DNA of 64,000 bases from Megaustenia siamemsis (GCA_032433765.1 JAVIAB010000160.1:39030417-39094416); one strand, 5' to 3'. Positions 22,224 through 32,593 are shown, counted from the first letter of the stretch. Numbers and translations are program-made. The notes: generated by a model from the letters alone, not told the origin.

Positions 22224-22482
22224 GGGAGCTGCGATAGCACAGTGGTTAGTGAACTGGACTACAAAGGACAAGAGGTCGGGTTCGATCCTAATCGATGGCT
22301 TCCAGGTTCACCCAGCCTTAAGGGTACCGGATTTTTTTCTGCCAGGAAAGTAAAGCGGCACGGGCGTAATACCGACCACATTATCTCAAAAATCATGTGC
22401 CGAAGTACTGTAAAAATGATGGTCACTAACCCCATATTCCCTATACGCCATTTGGCGTGACGGGGGTACTTTACTTTTTTAC
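22224..22482 (+). mobile_element. tRNA-derived SINE, family A, full-length copy
   Basis: Full head GGGAGCTGCGATAGCACAGT with A-box-like GGTTAGTGAACTGG and B-box GGGTTCGATCCTA. The body contains AAAGCGGCACGGGCGTAATA, CCGACCACATTA and CCCTATACGCC, and the end is TTTGGCGTGACGGGGGTACT followed by TTACTTTTTT. Length is about 259 bp. The poly-T end and internal Pol III boxes are typical of SINEs. The LINE partner is not identified. Confidence 0.92.
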
Positions 22483-22737
22483 TACATATAAATAGACCAT
22501 CCCTTTTTTGGGCTGGTCGTAAGTAAAATGTGTAAACATCGTCAGGTGGGTATCTAAAAAAAATTACCAAGGTTTCGGGCCAATGTAGTGAGTGATAAAT
22601 TAATTCAACTGAAACAAAAATAAATTCACCGACATAAAAGACAGTTTGGAAATAACCACTCACTTATAAATGTCTGGGTTACCTGAATCACACCTGTCAG
22701 GGTAAGCTACCCACTCATCAACGTGGCACATACTCAC

Positions 22738-22873
22738 CTGTAGACAAGGTACCTGCACGAAACACTCCTCTTTACGAGACGACATCGAGTTGATGAAACA
22801 AAAGGTTCTGCAGCGCGAGTGACAACTCTGTACGTCTTCACAAAGGGAGTTGATGGGCCGTAAATATTATGAC
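22738..22873 (-). CDS. NMDA receptor-like exon: WPG linker to PFV motif
   Basis: The exon is 136 bp, with acceptor CCATATTTCAG and donor GTGAGT. It opens with two bases that complete a glycine codon after the WP of the preceding exon, then reads HNIYGPSTPFVKTYRVVTRA, AEPFV, and CRLVKRSVSCRY further on. Family knowledge: after the WPx linker, NMDA subunits have a VxTxEExPFV strand that starts the ligand-binding domain, and GluN2 subunits then have C...SVPCR; both patterns are seen here. It ends with two bases (phase 2). Upstream on the gene's strand lies an 850-bp pyrimidine-rich satellite that begins only about 35 bp from the acceptor. Confidence 0.75.
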
Positions 22874-22907
22874 CTGAAATATGGAAGGCAAACGTAGCTA
22901 AGATAAT

Positions 22908-23760
22908 AAAAGACAGAGGAATTGAGTACAAAAAGACAGAGAAACAGGGACAAAAAGACAGAGGAACAGAGGACAAAAAGACAGAGGAACAGGGGACAAA
23001 AAGACAGAGGAACAGAGGACAAAAAGACAGAGGAACAGGGGACAAAAAGACAGAAGAACTGAGGACAAAAGACAGAGGAATTGAGTACAAAAGACAGAGG
23101 AACAGGGGACAAAAAGACAGAGGAACAGAGGACAAAAAGACAGAGGAACAGGGGACAAAAAGAAAGAGGAACAGAGGACAAAAGACAGAAGAACTGAGGA
23201 CAAAAGACAGAGGAATTGAGTACAAAAAGACAGAGGAACAGGGGACAAAAAGACAGAGGAACAAAGACAGAGGAACAGAGGACAAAAAGACAGAGGAACA
23301 AAGACAGAGGAACAGAGGACAAAAAGACAGAGGAACAAAGACAGAGGAACAGAGGACAAAAAGGCAGAGGAACAGAGGACAAAAAGACAGAGGAACAGAG
23401 GACAAAAGACAGAGGAACAGAGTACAAAAGACAGAGGAACAAAGACAGAGGAACAGAGGACAAAAAGACAGAGGAACAGAGGACAAAAAGACAGAGGAAC
23501 AGAGTACAAAAGACAGAGGAACAGAGAAAAAAAGACAGAAGAACAGAGGAAAAAAAAGACAGAGGAACTCAGGACAAAATGACAGAGGAACAGGGGAGAA
23601 AAAGGCAGTGGAACTGAGGACAAAAAGACAGAGGAACAGAGGACAAAAGACAGAGGAACAGAGGACAAAAGACAGAGGAACAGAGGACAAAAGACAGAGG
23701 AACAGAGGACAAAAGACAGATGAACAGAGAAAGAAGACAGAGAAACGTAAGTTTGGAAAA
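22908..23760. repeat. 22/23-bp satellite, pyrimidine-rich on the gene strand
   Basis: About 38 copies of AGACAGAGGAACAGAGGACA plus AAA(A). The unit alternates between 22 and 23 bp through A-run length changes, and some units are shortened to ACAAAGACAGAGGAAC. It consists almost entirely of purines on the plus strand. Confidence 0.95.
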
Positions 23761-24149
23761 AAAAAAACACATTGAAAAGAAATCAACAAGCAGTGGAAAA
23801 CAGAAAATATTAGGCAGCCCAAGCCAGGATTCGAACCCCCTACCCTCTGTAACAGTAGAGCGTAGTAAATATTAAGAGCTGATGTAAGGATGACTGCTGG
23901 AGGAGAAACAAATTAAATTAAATATGACATCGTTTTCAGGTTTATGGAGAATAAAGACAACGCAAGACAATCCGACGTTGTGTCGTATGCTTTTGAGTGG
24001 GCACTACAGTACAAAAAAGACAAACTAGAAACAATAGATAATTTCTAATAAAAAATTTCCCTTTGAGTTTAAAAATTGTTTAAAAATTCTACCTGTTTAA
24101 ATATTATTGTGTTTGTTCAATTGAATTTACGCATTACCGTTGTCGTGCT
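23761..24149. other. Intronic spacer, nothing recognised
   Basis: No exon or repeat recognised. Confidence 0.45.
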
Positions 24150-24645
24150 TTGGCAATTTCTTCTTTCCTTCCTCATTTGCCTTTCAGCGCAGATGGGATA
24201 TATAAGTTACAATCTTTTGCTCTTTTGTTCGCCTCTGCTGTGTTATGTTTCCTAGTGCTTCTAATATTCCGTTGATCCATCTTTTTCGTGGTCGACCCTT
24301 GGGTCTGGTGTTCTCGCAACGTTTATTGAAGGCACGCTGTTGTTGTGTTTTGATCTTTCTGCTTGTCACGTGGCCAAACCATTTTATCTGTTGTTTCTTG
24401 ATATATTCTATGGCGGGGGCTATTCCTAGCTTTTTTCTCAGTTCTTCATTTCTGATCTTATCTCTCGGGCTGTTTCCTGTCATTCGTCTAACACATTTCA
24501 TCTCTGTAGAGGTTATTTTCTTATTGTTCTTGCATCTAGGGTCCACGACTGGCATTGGTAGCACAACGTTGGAATCAAGTCTGTGTTGAATTAATGACGA
24601 CTTGGTTATTTCCGAGGAGCTGATGAATTGTTGACCAAAAAGCAC
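24150..24645 (-). mobile_element. RTE-like LINE C-terminal fragment, open frame kept
   Basis: Minus-strand open frame of 153 codons (24184-24645) with ITSTEMKCVRRMTGNSPRDK, RNEELRKKLGIAPAIEYIKK, QQIKWFGHVTSR, QRAFNKRCENTRPKGRPRKR and WINGILEALGNITQ. This is the conserved post-thumb tail of RTE-like reverse transcriptases. No catalytic motif is present and the element is 5'-truncated, so it is inactive. The 3' terminus (GAGGAAGGAAAGAAGAA) is shared with 27840-27860. Confidence 0.88.
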
Positions 24646-25284
24646 ACTACTCCCAGATGCTTATCGTTAAGAATATTTCCAGTATCATGAACCGATAATT
24701 TTGTACGTTAACATTTGAGATCTTTAATTAAAGACCAACTTATTTCTATGAAAATGTAAATTAAATTAAAGTACTCATTCAGAACGCAGAACACATCACA
24801 GTTCTGCTGAAAGAATCTCAGTCCCTCCTAGCCAGATCTCCCACTTCTTTTATCATGTTCACGGTTGATTCTGCTAATATGTAAACAAAATGTATATACT
24901 TTCTTTGTTTATTAATAAAGTTGACGCCCCTAGCCATCGCCTAGGTTTGCCTAATGGTAGAACCGCCCCTGTTGCGTACCCATTACTCTCTTTTCTCATC
25001 ACACCCCCCACCCACATGCCAGCCAATTTGAAATCGTTCGAAACTACAACTCATTCAGTATTATTTATATATTTAAATAAAAACTAGAATATTTATATTT
25101 CAGCTTTATGGATAGATAAGACAACACTAAATAAACTAACGATTCAAACTAAAAGGTCTTCAACAGAGAATATACATAAACACGAAAAGATTACAAATTC
25201 TGAAATTTCAGAGGAAAATTATTTATTAACTGTAGCGAGGCGGCAGTGAATTTAGTGCTTGTAAACAATTTTATTTCTGTTTTA
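24646..25284. other. AT-rich intronic spacer
   Basis: No recognised features. Confidence 0.45.
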
Positions 25285-25295
25285 AACTGTTCCAG

Positions 25296-25320
25296 CTGAA
25301 GTCTTTTGAGTCGAAACGTT
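25296..25320 (+). other. Weak hammerhead-like motif
   Basis: CTGAAGTCTTTTGAGTCGAA followed by ACGTT: a shortened variant of the motif at 34189-34215. The CTGA and GAAAC blocks are kept but the spacing is reduced. Confidence 0.25.
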
Positions 25321-25528
25321 AGTGTGCTTAGTTTAGGTTCATCCTCAAAGTTCAAACGCTATATTTTTAAAAGTAATTACAAATAAAATCTACATCAGTT
25401 GTTGTCACGTGTCCACGTGATTTTGTTTGTTTTCACGCTTATTCCTAAGATAATTTATGTTTGTCTGGGGTCGGAGTTTCCCGCCCAATAAATGTTTGTA
25501 AATATTTCATTATTTTCAGCTGACCTCT

Positions 25529-25696
25529 AAGGTAAAGGATAGAGGTAAACGTCGTCCGATAGCAATTTTAATTGAGTAATAAAGTTTTAGTGACCTCACT
25601 GCTACAGCTTCATGAGAATGTGGTGGACAATTCGCCGTTACTTCCCCAGAGAATCGCTCTGGTACACATTTCACGAGGCAACAAGTGGTGGGCTGT
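25529..25696 (-). mobile_element. SINE family C body, 5'-truncated copy
   Basis: It aligns with 15545-15720: shared blocks ATAGCAATT, TGGACAATTC, CCAGAGAATCGCTCT-like sequence and GTGGGCTG. The tRNA-like head is missing. Confidence 0.55.
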
Positions 25697-25810
25697 AACA
25701 TACACTCCTACAAAGTATAGTGACAGCTTTACAAGACAAGGACAATATAAAATATTTGACGTTTCGGCCTATATGCGACCTTCTTAGAATAAAAACAAAA
25801 CAGGGACAAC
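25697..25810 (-). other. Hammerhead-like motif element
   Basis: Minus strand: CTAAGAAGGTCGCATATAGG then CCGAAACGTC (25758-25788), followed by AAATATTTTATATTG and TTGTAAAGCTGTCACTATA. The same arrangement is seen on the plus strand at 26640-26765 and 34160-34262. Here the CTGA box has mutated to CTAA. Confidence 0.5.
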
Positions 25811-26009
25811 ACAAATGGACAACGAAATGAAGACATTTTCTACAACATGTTCTGGGGTATCGAAAACTAATAATAAAAAGAAGGAAGAGATAAAATGAGA
25901 AGAAAACACGTATGGAAATTATACAATATTGCGTGTATTTATTTTCCTTATGCATTTTCTTTATGTATTTTCTACTCATTTGATCTCCCCTTCTTTGCAT
26001 TATTAGTTT
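25811..26009. other. Intronic spacer
   Basis: No recognised features. Its end (25999-26009, ATTATTAGTTT) is the left copy of the target duplication of the next LINE. Confidence 0.5.
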
Positions 26010-26594
26010 TATCATCATCAAGTACCGGGCCTGCTGGCGTATGTGATCATGTCTCTCCACAACTTTCGATCTCAACAGTTATTTATCGTTTCTGTTGTTG
26101 ACCTTCTGCCAAGCCATTCTCTTAAGCTGTCTGGTATTTTTTTCTCTTTGCTTCCCTCTATCTCTTCGTCCCTCAATTTTTCCAGTTGTTACAATAATAT
26201 ATTATATATTCCAGTTGTTCTCTTCTCATTACATGGCCAAAAAATGATGATTGTTTCTACCTAATATTGGAAATTAGCTCTCTTTTTGTTTTGACCTCTT
26301 TCAGAATATTTACATTACTCTTCTTATCTGTCCTTCGTATTCTCAACATTTTTCTGTAAAACCACATTTCTACAGACTCCAGTGATTTTCTTGTCTGTTG
26401 TCCTATTGTCCATGATTCACATCCAGATGTTAAGACTGGCTCTACATAACATTTAAGAACTCTCTTTATTGTTTCTATTGTCAAAAATTGATTGCATAGT
26501 TTCTTCCCATTTTTTTGGAAAGCTGTTTTTGCCTGAGCCATTCTGCATCTCACCTCTTTTGTACATCTTCCATCTGAGGTTAACAAGGTTATTT
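26010..26594 (-). mobile_element. 5'-truncated LINE with GAT-repeat tail and target duplication
   Basis: Minus-strand frame: MLTSDGRCTKEVRCRMAQAK, AFQKNGKKLCNQF, VLKCYVEPVLTSGCESWTIG, SVEMWFYRKMLRI, and KTKRELISNIR, followed by a decayed tail ending GATGATGAT (ATCATCATC on plus at 26011-26019). An 11-bp target duplication, ATTATTAGTTT, lies at 25999-26009 and 26595-26605. The catalytic palm motifs have been lost by truncation. Confidence 0.88.
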
Positions 26595-26639
26595 ATTATT
26601 AGTTTAGTTACCCCATAACATATAGTAAATTGTATCTTC

Positions 26640-26765
26640 ATTCCCTGTCTGCTTGTGTTGTTCCTGTTTTCTGAATAAGGCCGCATAAAGGCCGAAACGT
26701 CAAATATTTTGTATTGCCCTTTTTTAAAATAAAGCTGTCACCAAACATTGTAGAAAGTGTATGTT
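26640..26765 (+). other. Hammerhead-like motif element
   Basis: CTGAATAAGGCCGCATAAAG then GCCGAAACGTC (26671-26701) followed by AAATATTTTGTATTG and AATAAAGCTGTCACC. GGCC/GGCC can pair as a short stem between CTGA and GAAAC. Confidence 0.5.
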
Positions 26766-26834
26766 GCCCCCTCCCCACTCTTTTCCCACTTTTTTCTGCC
26801 ACCAGCATTTCCGCAGCACTGCAATTATTTACCT

Positions 26835-26962
26835 GTTCCCTATTTCAAGAGGTTGGGTGGACACAAGACAGCTTTTGTTTCGGATATATTTATTTTGCCT
26901 CAAGCGCCATTTGAACCTCAAACCATCAGGTAGGAAGCCGGGTACAATGGTCACTGAGTTAT
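26835..26962 (-). mobile_element. SINE family C head, diverged copy
   Basis: Minus strand: a head with CAGTGACCATTGTACCCGGC and a B-box-like GAGGTTCAAATGG. It parallels the head at 15720-15800. Moderately supported. Confidence 0.4.
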
Positions 26963-27199
26963 GTTTCAAAAAGTGTTGAATTTTAACCATATGTAAATAT
27001 ATTATGAACGTCTTTGTACAAGATAACAAAATAAGACCAGCGGACAACTTGTAGATAACATAACGAAGACATAATAATAACATTAAGACTAGGAACTATG
27101 GCAGTCTGACAGAATGTATAACCAAGGCACGAGCAGAACACTTATCTGGGAAAGGAGGGGGGCATAGAGAGATATATAGATCAGCAACAATGTTACCAC

Positions 27200-27872
27200 A
27201 ATTGTCCAACAAAGAAATAACTTTAGAGTCAAAACGGGCACTCTACAATACAATCATCCCAACGTTGTGCTACCAATGTCAGTACTGAACCCTAGATACA
27301 AGAACAATAAGAAAAGTAACCTCTGCTGAGATAAAATGTTTTAGATGAATGACAAGAAACAACATGGGAGATAAGATCAGAAATGAAGAACTGAGAAAAA
27401 ATGTTTTAGACGAATGACAAGAAACAACATGGGAGATAAGATCAGAAATGAAGAACTGAGAAAAAATTTTTTGATGAATGACAAGAAACAACATGGGAGA
27501 TAAGATCAGAAATGAAGAACTGAGAAAACATGTTTTAGATGAATGACAAGAAACAACATGGGAGATAAGATCAGAAATGAAGAACTGAGAAAAAAGCTAT
27601 AAATAACCCCTGCTATAAAATATATAGTGAAACAACAAATAAAATGGTTTGGCCACGTGACGAGGGAGGAAGATTAAAAAACAATACAACGAGCCTTCAA
27701 TAAACGTTGCGGCCCAAGGGCAGACCACGAAAAAGATAGATCGACAGAATATTAGAAGCACTAGCAAACAGCAGCAGCAGAGGTTAACATAAGAGGAAAA
27801 GACCGCAAACTAATCTCCCCTTGACGCAGAAAGGCAAATGAGGAAGGAAAGAAGAAAAATGTTACAGAAAGT
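27200..27872 (+). mobile_element. RTE-like LINE 3' fragment with an internal fourfold expansion
   Basis: Homologous to 24150-24645. The N-terminal part carries NPRYKNNKKS-like and ATLQYNHPNVV-like peptides in broken frames. A 65-bp segment is then repeated four times (27336-27595), and the usual tail follows (QQIKWFGHVTREE, GRPRKR-like and AFNKRC-like peptides). The 3' end GGCAAATGAGGAAGGAAAGA leads into AGAAAAATG. Confidence 0.85.
27336..27595. repeat. 65-bp tandem repeat inside a LINE, four copies
   Basis: Units start at 27336, 27401, 27466 and 27530 (ATGTTTTAGATGAATGACAA, then GAAACAACATGGGAGATAAG and ATCAGAAATGAAGAACTGAG plus A-run). A single copy of this segment is expected by comparison with 24400-24500. 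The third and fourth units carry small deletions. Confidence 0.93.
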
Positions 27873-28804
27873 GCGGTAAAGCGTAACTCTACAATAAGCG
27901 AAACAAGTTTCACTGAGATAATCCAGATATACTATTTTTTATACTGTAGTGTTTTATAATGATATAACCCAGCAACAATTTTACGAAATATCCGTAAAGT
28001 CAAGATAGATACATTACTAAATATCAGAGAGTAACATAGATGATAAATCATTGCCAGTTTTTTAAAAAAAGTAGAAGCAAAGAGCATATGGGAAAGTAGC
28101 ATTGATAATTATACCTGTAATAATGTTACAGAAAACACAACCGTTCCAAAAAGGTCAACAGTGCAATAGAATGACGGCAGTGCGAATGTTTTTCTATTTG
28201 GGGTGAATGAGTTACAACACATCTTCATTCTGCTGCCATTTTTTTGGCAACGTGCAGGTTGTTGCTCATTTCCACCTTTCTTTAAATAATGACTCCCCAT
28301 AGCTACCTTTACCAGTGGCGTTAACTGTTACTCACTGCCATCGGAAAATACGAGCAGTTTTAATGGGAAGATAACATCAGTTAACTCTTAACGTTAATGC
28401 TATTGCTGCAGAATTGTTTCACGAGGAGCTAGCGAGGACGTTAAAGTGATTTCATGTGTAACATCTCGCTCGCCAGGGATGAGAACATTAGAAATCAATA
28501 TTAGAACATCAAAGATTAACATACACAAAAAGAATACGTCTTCATCAAATTTACCTTGAACTAGTTTGTAAGAATCAAGGACAAGAAACAATTAGAATAC
28601 GTTGGCGATATTCGTAGTATAAGACAAAAAAAAATACGTAGAGTAATTTATAACAAATAAAACAAAATATGAAGTTATAGTATAGATCAACTTATATGGG
28701 CAGGATGACGTCATTAACACTTAAGTTAAAATATGCCAATTGTTCTCAACATTGTTGTCACTTACATACCGCATGGAAGTCTGTGTACTGTTTTAGCAGA
28801 ATGG
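27873..28804. other. Intronic spacer, nothing recognised
   Basis: AT-rich sequence. No exon fits the receptor gene and no repeat is apparent. Confidence 0.45.
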
Positions 28805-30568
28805 CGCCACATCAAGTTCAATCTATAGTGTTACCAAGCCGAAGACGGCACATAAGACAATTTATATCTATAGTGTTACCAAGCCGAAGACGACATACAA
28901 GACACGTTCTATCTATAGTGTTTTCAAGCCGAAGACGACATACAAGACACGTTCTATCTATAGTGTTTTCAAGCCGAAGACGACATACAAGACACGTTCT
29001 ATCTATAGTGTTTTCAAGCCGAAGGCGGTACACAAGACAAGTTTAATCTACAGTCTTTTCAAGCCGAAGACGGCACACAAGACAAGTTCTATCTACAGTC
29101 TTTGAAGCCAAAGACGGCACACAAGACAAGTTTCATCTACAGTCTTTTCAAGCCGAAGGCGGTACACAAGACAAGTTCTATCTATATTGTTTTCAAGCCG
29201 AAGGCGGTACACAAGACAAGTTCCATCTACAGTCTTTTCAAGCCGAAGACAGCACACAAGACAAGTTCTATCTACAGTCTTTGAAGCCGAAGACGGCACA
29301 CAAGTCAAGTTCTATCTATAGTGTTTTCAAGCCGAAGACGGCACACAAGACAAGTTCTATCTATAGTGTTTTCAAGCCGAAGGCGACACACAAGACAAGT
29401 TCTATCTATAGTGTTTTGAAGCCGAAGACGGCACACAAGACAAGTTCTATCTATAGTGTTTTGAAGCCGAAAACGGCACACAAGACAAGTTCTATCTATA
29501 GTGTTTTGAAGCCGAAGACGGCACACAAGACAAGTTCTATCTATAGTGTTTTCAAGCCGAAGGCGGCACACAAGACAAGTTCTATGTACAGTCTTTTCAA
29601 GCCGAAGGCGGTACACAAGACAAGTTCTATCTATATTGTTTTCAAGCCGAAGGCGGTACACAAGACAAGTTCCATCTACAGTCTTTTCAAGCCGAAGACG
29701 GCACACAAGACAAGTTCTATCTACAGTCTTTGAAGCCGAAGACGGCACACAAGTCAAGTTCTATCTATAGTGTTTTCAAGCCGAAGACGGCACACAAGAC
29801 AGTTCTATCTACAGTGTTTTCAAGCCGAAGGCGACACACAAGACAAGTTCTATCTATAGTGTTTTGAAGCCGAAGACGGCACACAAGACAAGTTCTATCT
29901 ATAGTGTTTTGAAGCCGAAGACGGCACACAAGACAAGTTCTATCTATAGTGTTTGAAGCCGAAGACGGCACACAAGACAAGTTCTATTTATAGTGTTTTG
30001 AAGCCGAAGACGGCACACAAGACAAGTTCTATCTATAGTGTTTTCAAGCCGAAGACGGCACACAAGACAAGTTCTATCTATAGTTTTTTCAAGCCGAAGG
30101 CGGCACACAAGACAAGTTCTATCTATAGTGTTTTGAAGCCGAAGGCGGCACACAAGACAAGTTCTATCTATAGTTTTTTCAAGCCGAAGGCGGCACACAA
30201 GACAAGTTCTATGTACAGTCTTTTCAAGCCGACGATGGCACACAAGACAAGTTCTATCCATAGTGTTTTCAAGCCGAAGATGGCACACAAAACAAGTTCT
30301 ATGTATAGTGTTTTCAAGCCGAAGGTGGCACACAAGACAAGTTCTATCTATAGCGTTTTCAAGCCGAAGGCGACACACAAGACAAGTTCTATGTACAGTC
30401 TTTTCAAGCCGACGATGGCACACAAGACAAGTTCTATCTATAGTGTTTTCAAGCCGAAGATGGCACACAAAACAAGTTCTATCTATAGTGTTTTCAAGCC
30501 GAAGGCGGCACACAAGAAAAGTTCTATCTACAGTCTTTCAAGCCGAAGGCGGCACACAAGACAGCAAC
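28805..30568. repeat. 45-bp satellite, about 39 copies
   Basis: Unit TTTTCAAGCCGAAGACGGCA plus CACAAGACAAGTTCTATCTA and TAGTG. Variants include GGCGGTACAC, GACGACATAC, CCATCTACAGTC and a deletion giving GTCTTTGAAGCC near 29100, 29280 and 29730. The period is a multiple of three, so frames stay open on both strands (KPKTAHKTSSIYSVF on plus, a C-rich repeat on minus). These are not considered genes. Confidence 0.97.
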
Positions 30569-30574
30569 TCTAGA

Positions 30575-31500
30575 CTCTCCATGTCCAATGATCTTTGCTA
30601 CCAAGTATCAAACTTCACCTAGGGCCAGCATTGTGTTTCGCTACAGTTTCCCCTGTTCTGGGCTAGCCTCAAACTCGGCAAGGAAGTTGATGCCTGCTGC
30701 AGTTGTCTCTAGCCTCAATGTTATTCTTAGTGTTTCTCTAGATCGACCTCCTTTTTCTTTTCCCTTCTATTTCCCACTTGAGAGTCTGCCTTGAGATTCA
30801 CTTCCAATCTTTTCTCATCATTTAGCTAACATATTTCCACATTTTTTCCTGTCTATAAATGATATTGTTGGATGCTTTGTCATTTCTTTTATTTGTGAGC
30901 TAATTGTTAACTCATTCCATGGAAGACAGGTTATTGTCCTGTGGCATTTGTTTTGAAATGCACCTAATTTATTTTCTATTTCTTTACTTGTTTCCCAGCT
31001 ATCACATGCATAAGATATGGTGGATAATACATTTGATTTGAACATCTTGACCTTTGTTTCGTTACTTAGTCATTTTGATTTCCATATTGTACCAAGTTTC
31101 TGAAATTCATTACTGCCTTTCTTATTATGATTCTAATTTCTTTCATTGTGCCTCCTTCATGATCTATACAACTTTCAAGATATACGAAGTGATCTACTGC
31201 TTCCACTGACTATCCATCAAAGTAGGTGTTTCTCTTCAGGACGAACTTGATTTTTTAAAATTACTTTTGACATTTCATGGTTGATCTCAACTCCTATTTT
31301 GCTAGCCATTAATGACACGGCATTTTTTTTTTCCCTGGACCATGTTCATAATGCTACTAAAACGATATATGTCGTCTGTAAAGTCAAAATTCTTCACTTG
31401 AGACCCAGGTATCCATTCAATGCTTTGTTTTTTTATAAAATCCGCGCAGCATTTCTTTATCATGAGGTCGATGGCAACTCCAAATAACAATGGACAAATA
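30575..31500 (-). mobile_element. RTE-like LINE fragment retaining part of the RT palm
   Basis: Minus strand, from the high end: IEWIPGSQVKNFDFTDDIYR (31350-31420), where FTDD corresponds to the catalytic Y/F-A-D-D box, then degenerate palm sequence, MFKSNVLSTISYACDSWETS, KLGAFQNKCHRTI and KEMTKHPTISFIDRKKCGNM. Stops and frame changes are frequent, so it is not functional. A related 3' fragment lies at 62930-63215 (plus). Confidence 0.8.
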
Positions 31501-31634
31501 ACAAGAGACAAATAATTAGGGACAAACAACAAGGGAGATAATCGTGTAATTAAATTAGCCTATCATTATTTCTTATTTATATTTATTAAAAAAAATAAAT
31601 AAAATGTGCAACTCAACAGACAAAATAATATCAA

Positions 31635-31815
31635 TAAACATTGCGAGAACATCTGAAGCAAGGGCTTAAATGGTAACGATGGATCGATGGAATATTAGAA
31701 ATACTAGGAAACATAACAGCAGTAGAGACCAACAGAAGAGCAAAAGACCGCAAATTGTATCTCTCCTTGACGCTGAAATGCAAATAAGAAACGGAAAAAA
31801 AAACAAAAAAGATTT
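31635..31815 (+). mobile_element. RTE-like LINE 3'-terminal fragment
   Basis: Peptides VTMDRWNIRNTR-like, RDQQKSKRPQIVSLLDAEMQ and the end GCAAATAAGAAACGG match the tail of 27700-27860. It is about 180 bp and heavily truncated. Confidence 0.75.
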
Positions 31816-31870
31816 ATTCCAGAATATACGATCCAATTTGGATTTGGTGGTTGGTTGCGTTCGCCATTTG

Positions 31871-32008
31871 ACTAAAGTATTCTAGAGTATCGTAGTAGAC
31901 TAGAATATTCCTCTTCATCATCCGCCCTTACAAGGACGTAGTGGACGTGTCTGCGTTGTGTTGTGTTTGCAGTATAACTGTTATATTTGCGCCTTTTGGC
32001 CCAACACA
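31871..32008 (+). repeat. Unclassified dispersed repeat Z, copy 1
   Basis: 138 bp nearly identical to 55373-55510. It starts AAAGTATTCTAGAGTATCGT and ends GGCCCAACAC, with an internal short palindrome (ATTCTAG...CTAGAAT). No coding content. Confidence 0.8.
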
Positions 32009-32318
32009 TCCGACTTCAGCACGACATTTTTGAGTACCGGGTTGTCTTCCCTCTTCGATCCCTGCACGCTTGGCCAGACTAGACAGGTTAGTCTGTTACT
32101 GGAGGCACCACGGAGAGATGGAGCAGGGTCTGGATGGTTTTGATTCACCGATCCTGGCGCAAGCCATCAGCTGTGGGTCGCTGACAACTTCCAGCTCTGG
32201 TGCTGGTAGGCGCGCCTTCGCCTCCCAATTTGGATTTAAAAGCGAACTAAATTAACTATTCCAGTAACATTTGTACATGATTTATTAACAATTAAATCAC
32301 ATCTACACATTTACTGAC
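32009..32318. other. Intronic sequence downstream of exon
   Basis: GC-richer stretch at 32050-32230 of unknown nature. The donor of the 32319-32593 exon is at its right edge. Confidence 0.45.
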
Positions 32319-32593
32319 CAGGCCAAAGGACAGTTTTGAGGTCACGTTCACCGCTTGCAGATATGTAACCGACCTTGGCCCAGATTCTGTCTCCTTTTCC
32401 ATCTTCATCTACGGTGTTCAACAAATAGAATGCTGGCCCCTTGTTTTGGACAGCCCCATCCTGGAAGATATCAAAGTTGCTCCTTCTGATGCAGCCCTCA
32501 GATTTGGTGGTGTCTTCCGCTCCCTCACTTGATGTCTCGTTGTTTGATGGGTCGTTTGAGTAGTAGCAGAAGCTTATTAGATGACGTAGACAT
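32319..32593 (-). CDS. NMDA receptor-like exon: end of amino-terminal domain, WPG linker
   Basis: The exon is 275 bp, with acceptor GGTACTTTCAG and donor GTCAGTAAAT. It begins with one base completing an arginine codon from the preceding exon and ends with one base before GP. The translation includes CLRHLISFCYYSNDPSNNET, CIRRSNFDIFQDGAVQNKGP, AFYLLN, IWAKVGYISASGERDLKTVL and WP. Family knowledge: the amino-terminal domain of NMDA subunits closes with a W/K-VG strand followed by a conserved WPx before the ligand-binding domain, which is what is seen. A nearby GTAAAT at four bases downstream is a stronger donor on consensus, but only GTCAGT keeps the frame into the next exon. The long N/S/E-rich insert (about residues 15-35) is typical of variable loops. 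Confidence 0.82.

Noticed and set aside
22224..22300. Functional tRNA genes
   Set aside because: A- and B-box-like sequences belong to SINE heads; no complete cloverleaf with anticodon arm could be drawn at any copy.
22734..23822. Large hydrophobic minus-strand frames (FCPLFLCL repeats)
   Set aside because: Readings of the 22/23-bp purine/pyrimidine satellite; only the last segment at 22738-22873 is real exon sequence.
25296..25320. Additional hammerhead ribozyme
   Set aside because: The spacing between CTGA and GAAAC is too short for a normal stem II; kept only as a low-confidence motif.
29305..30513. Cysteine-rich repeats (TCLVCRLRLENTIDR) resembling zinc-finger or toxin-like repeats
   Set aside because: The 45-bp satellite gives open frames on both strands; no signal peptide or unique flanks.
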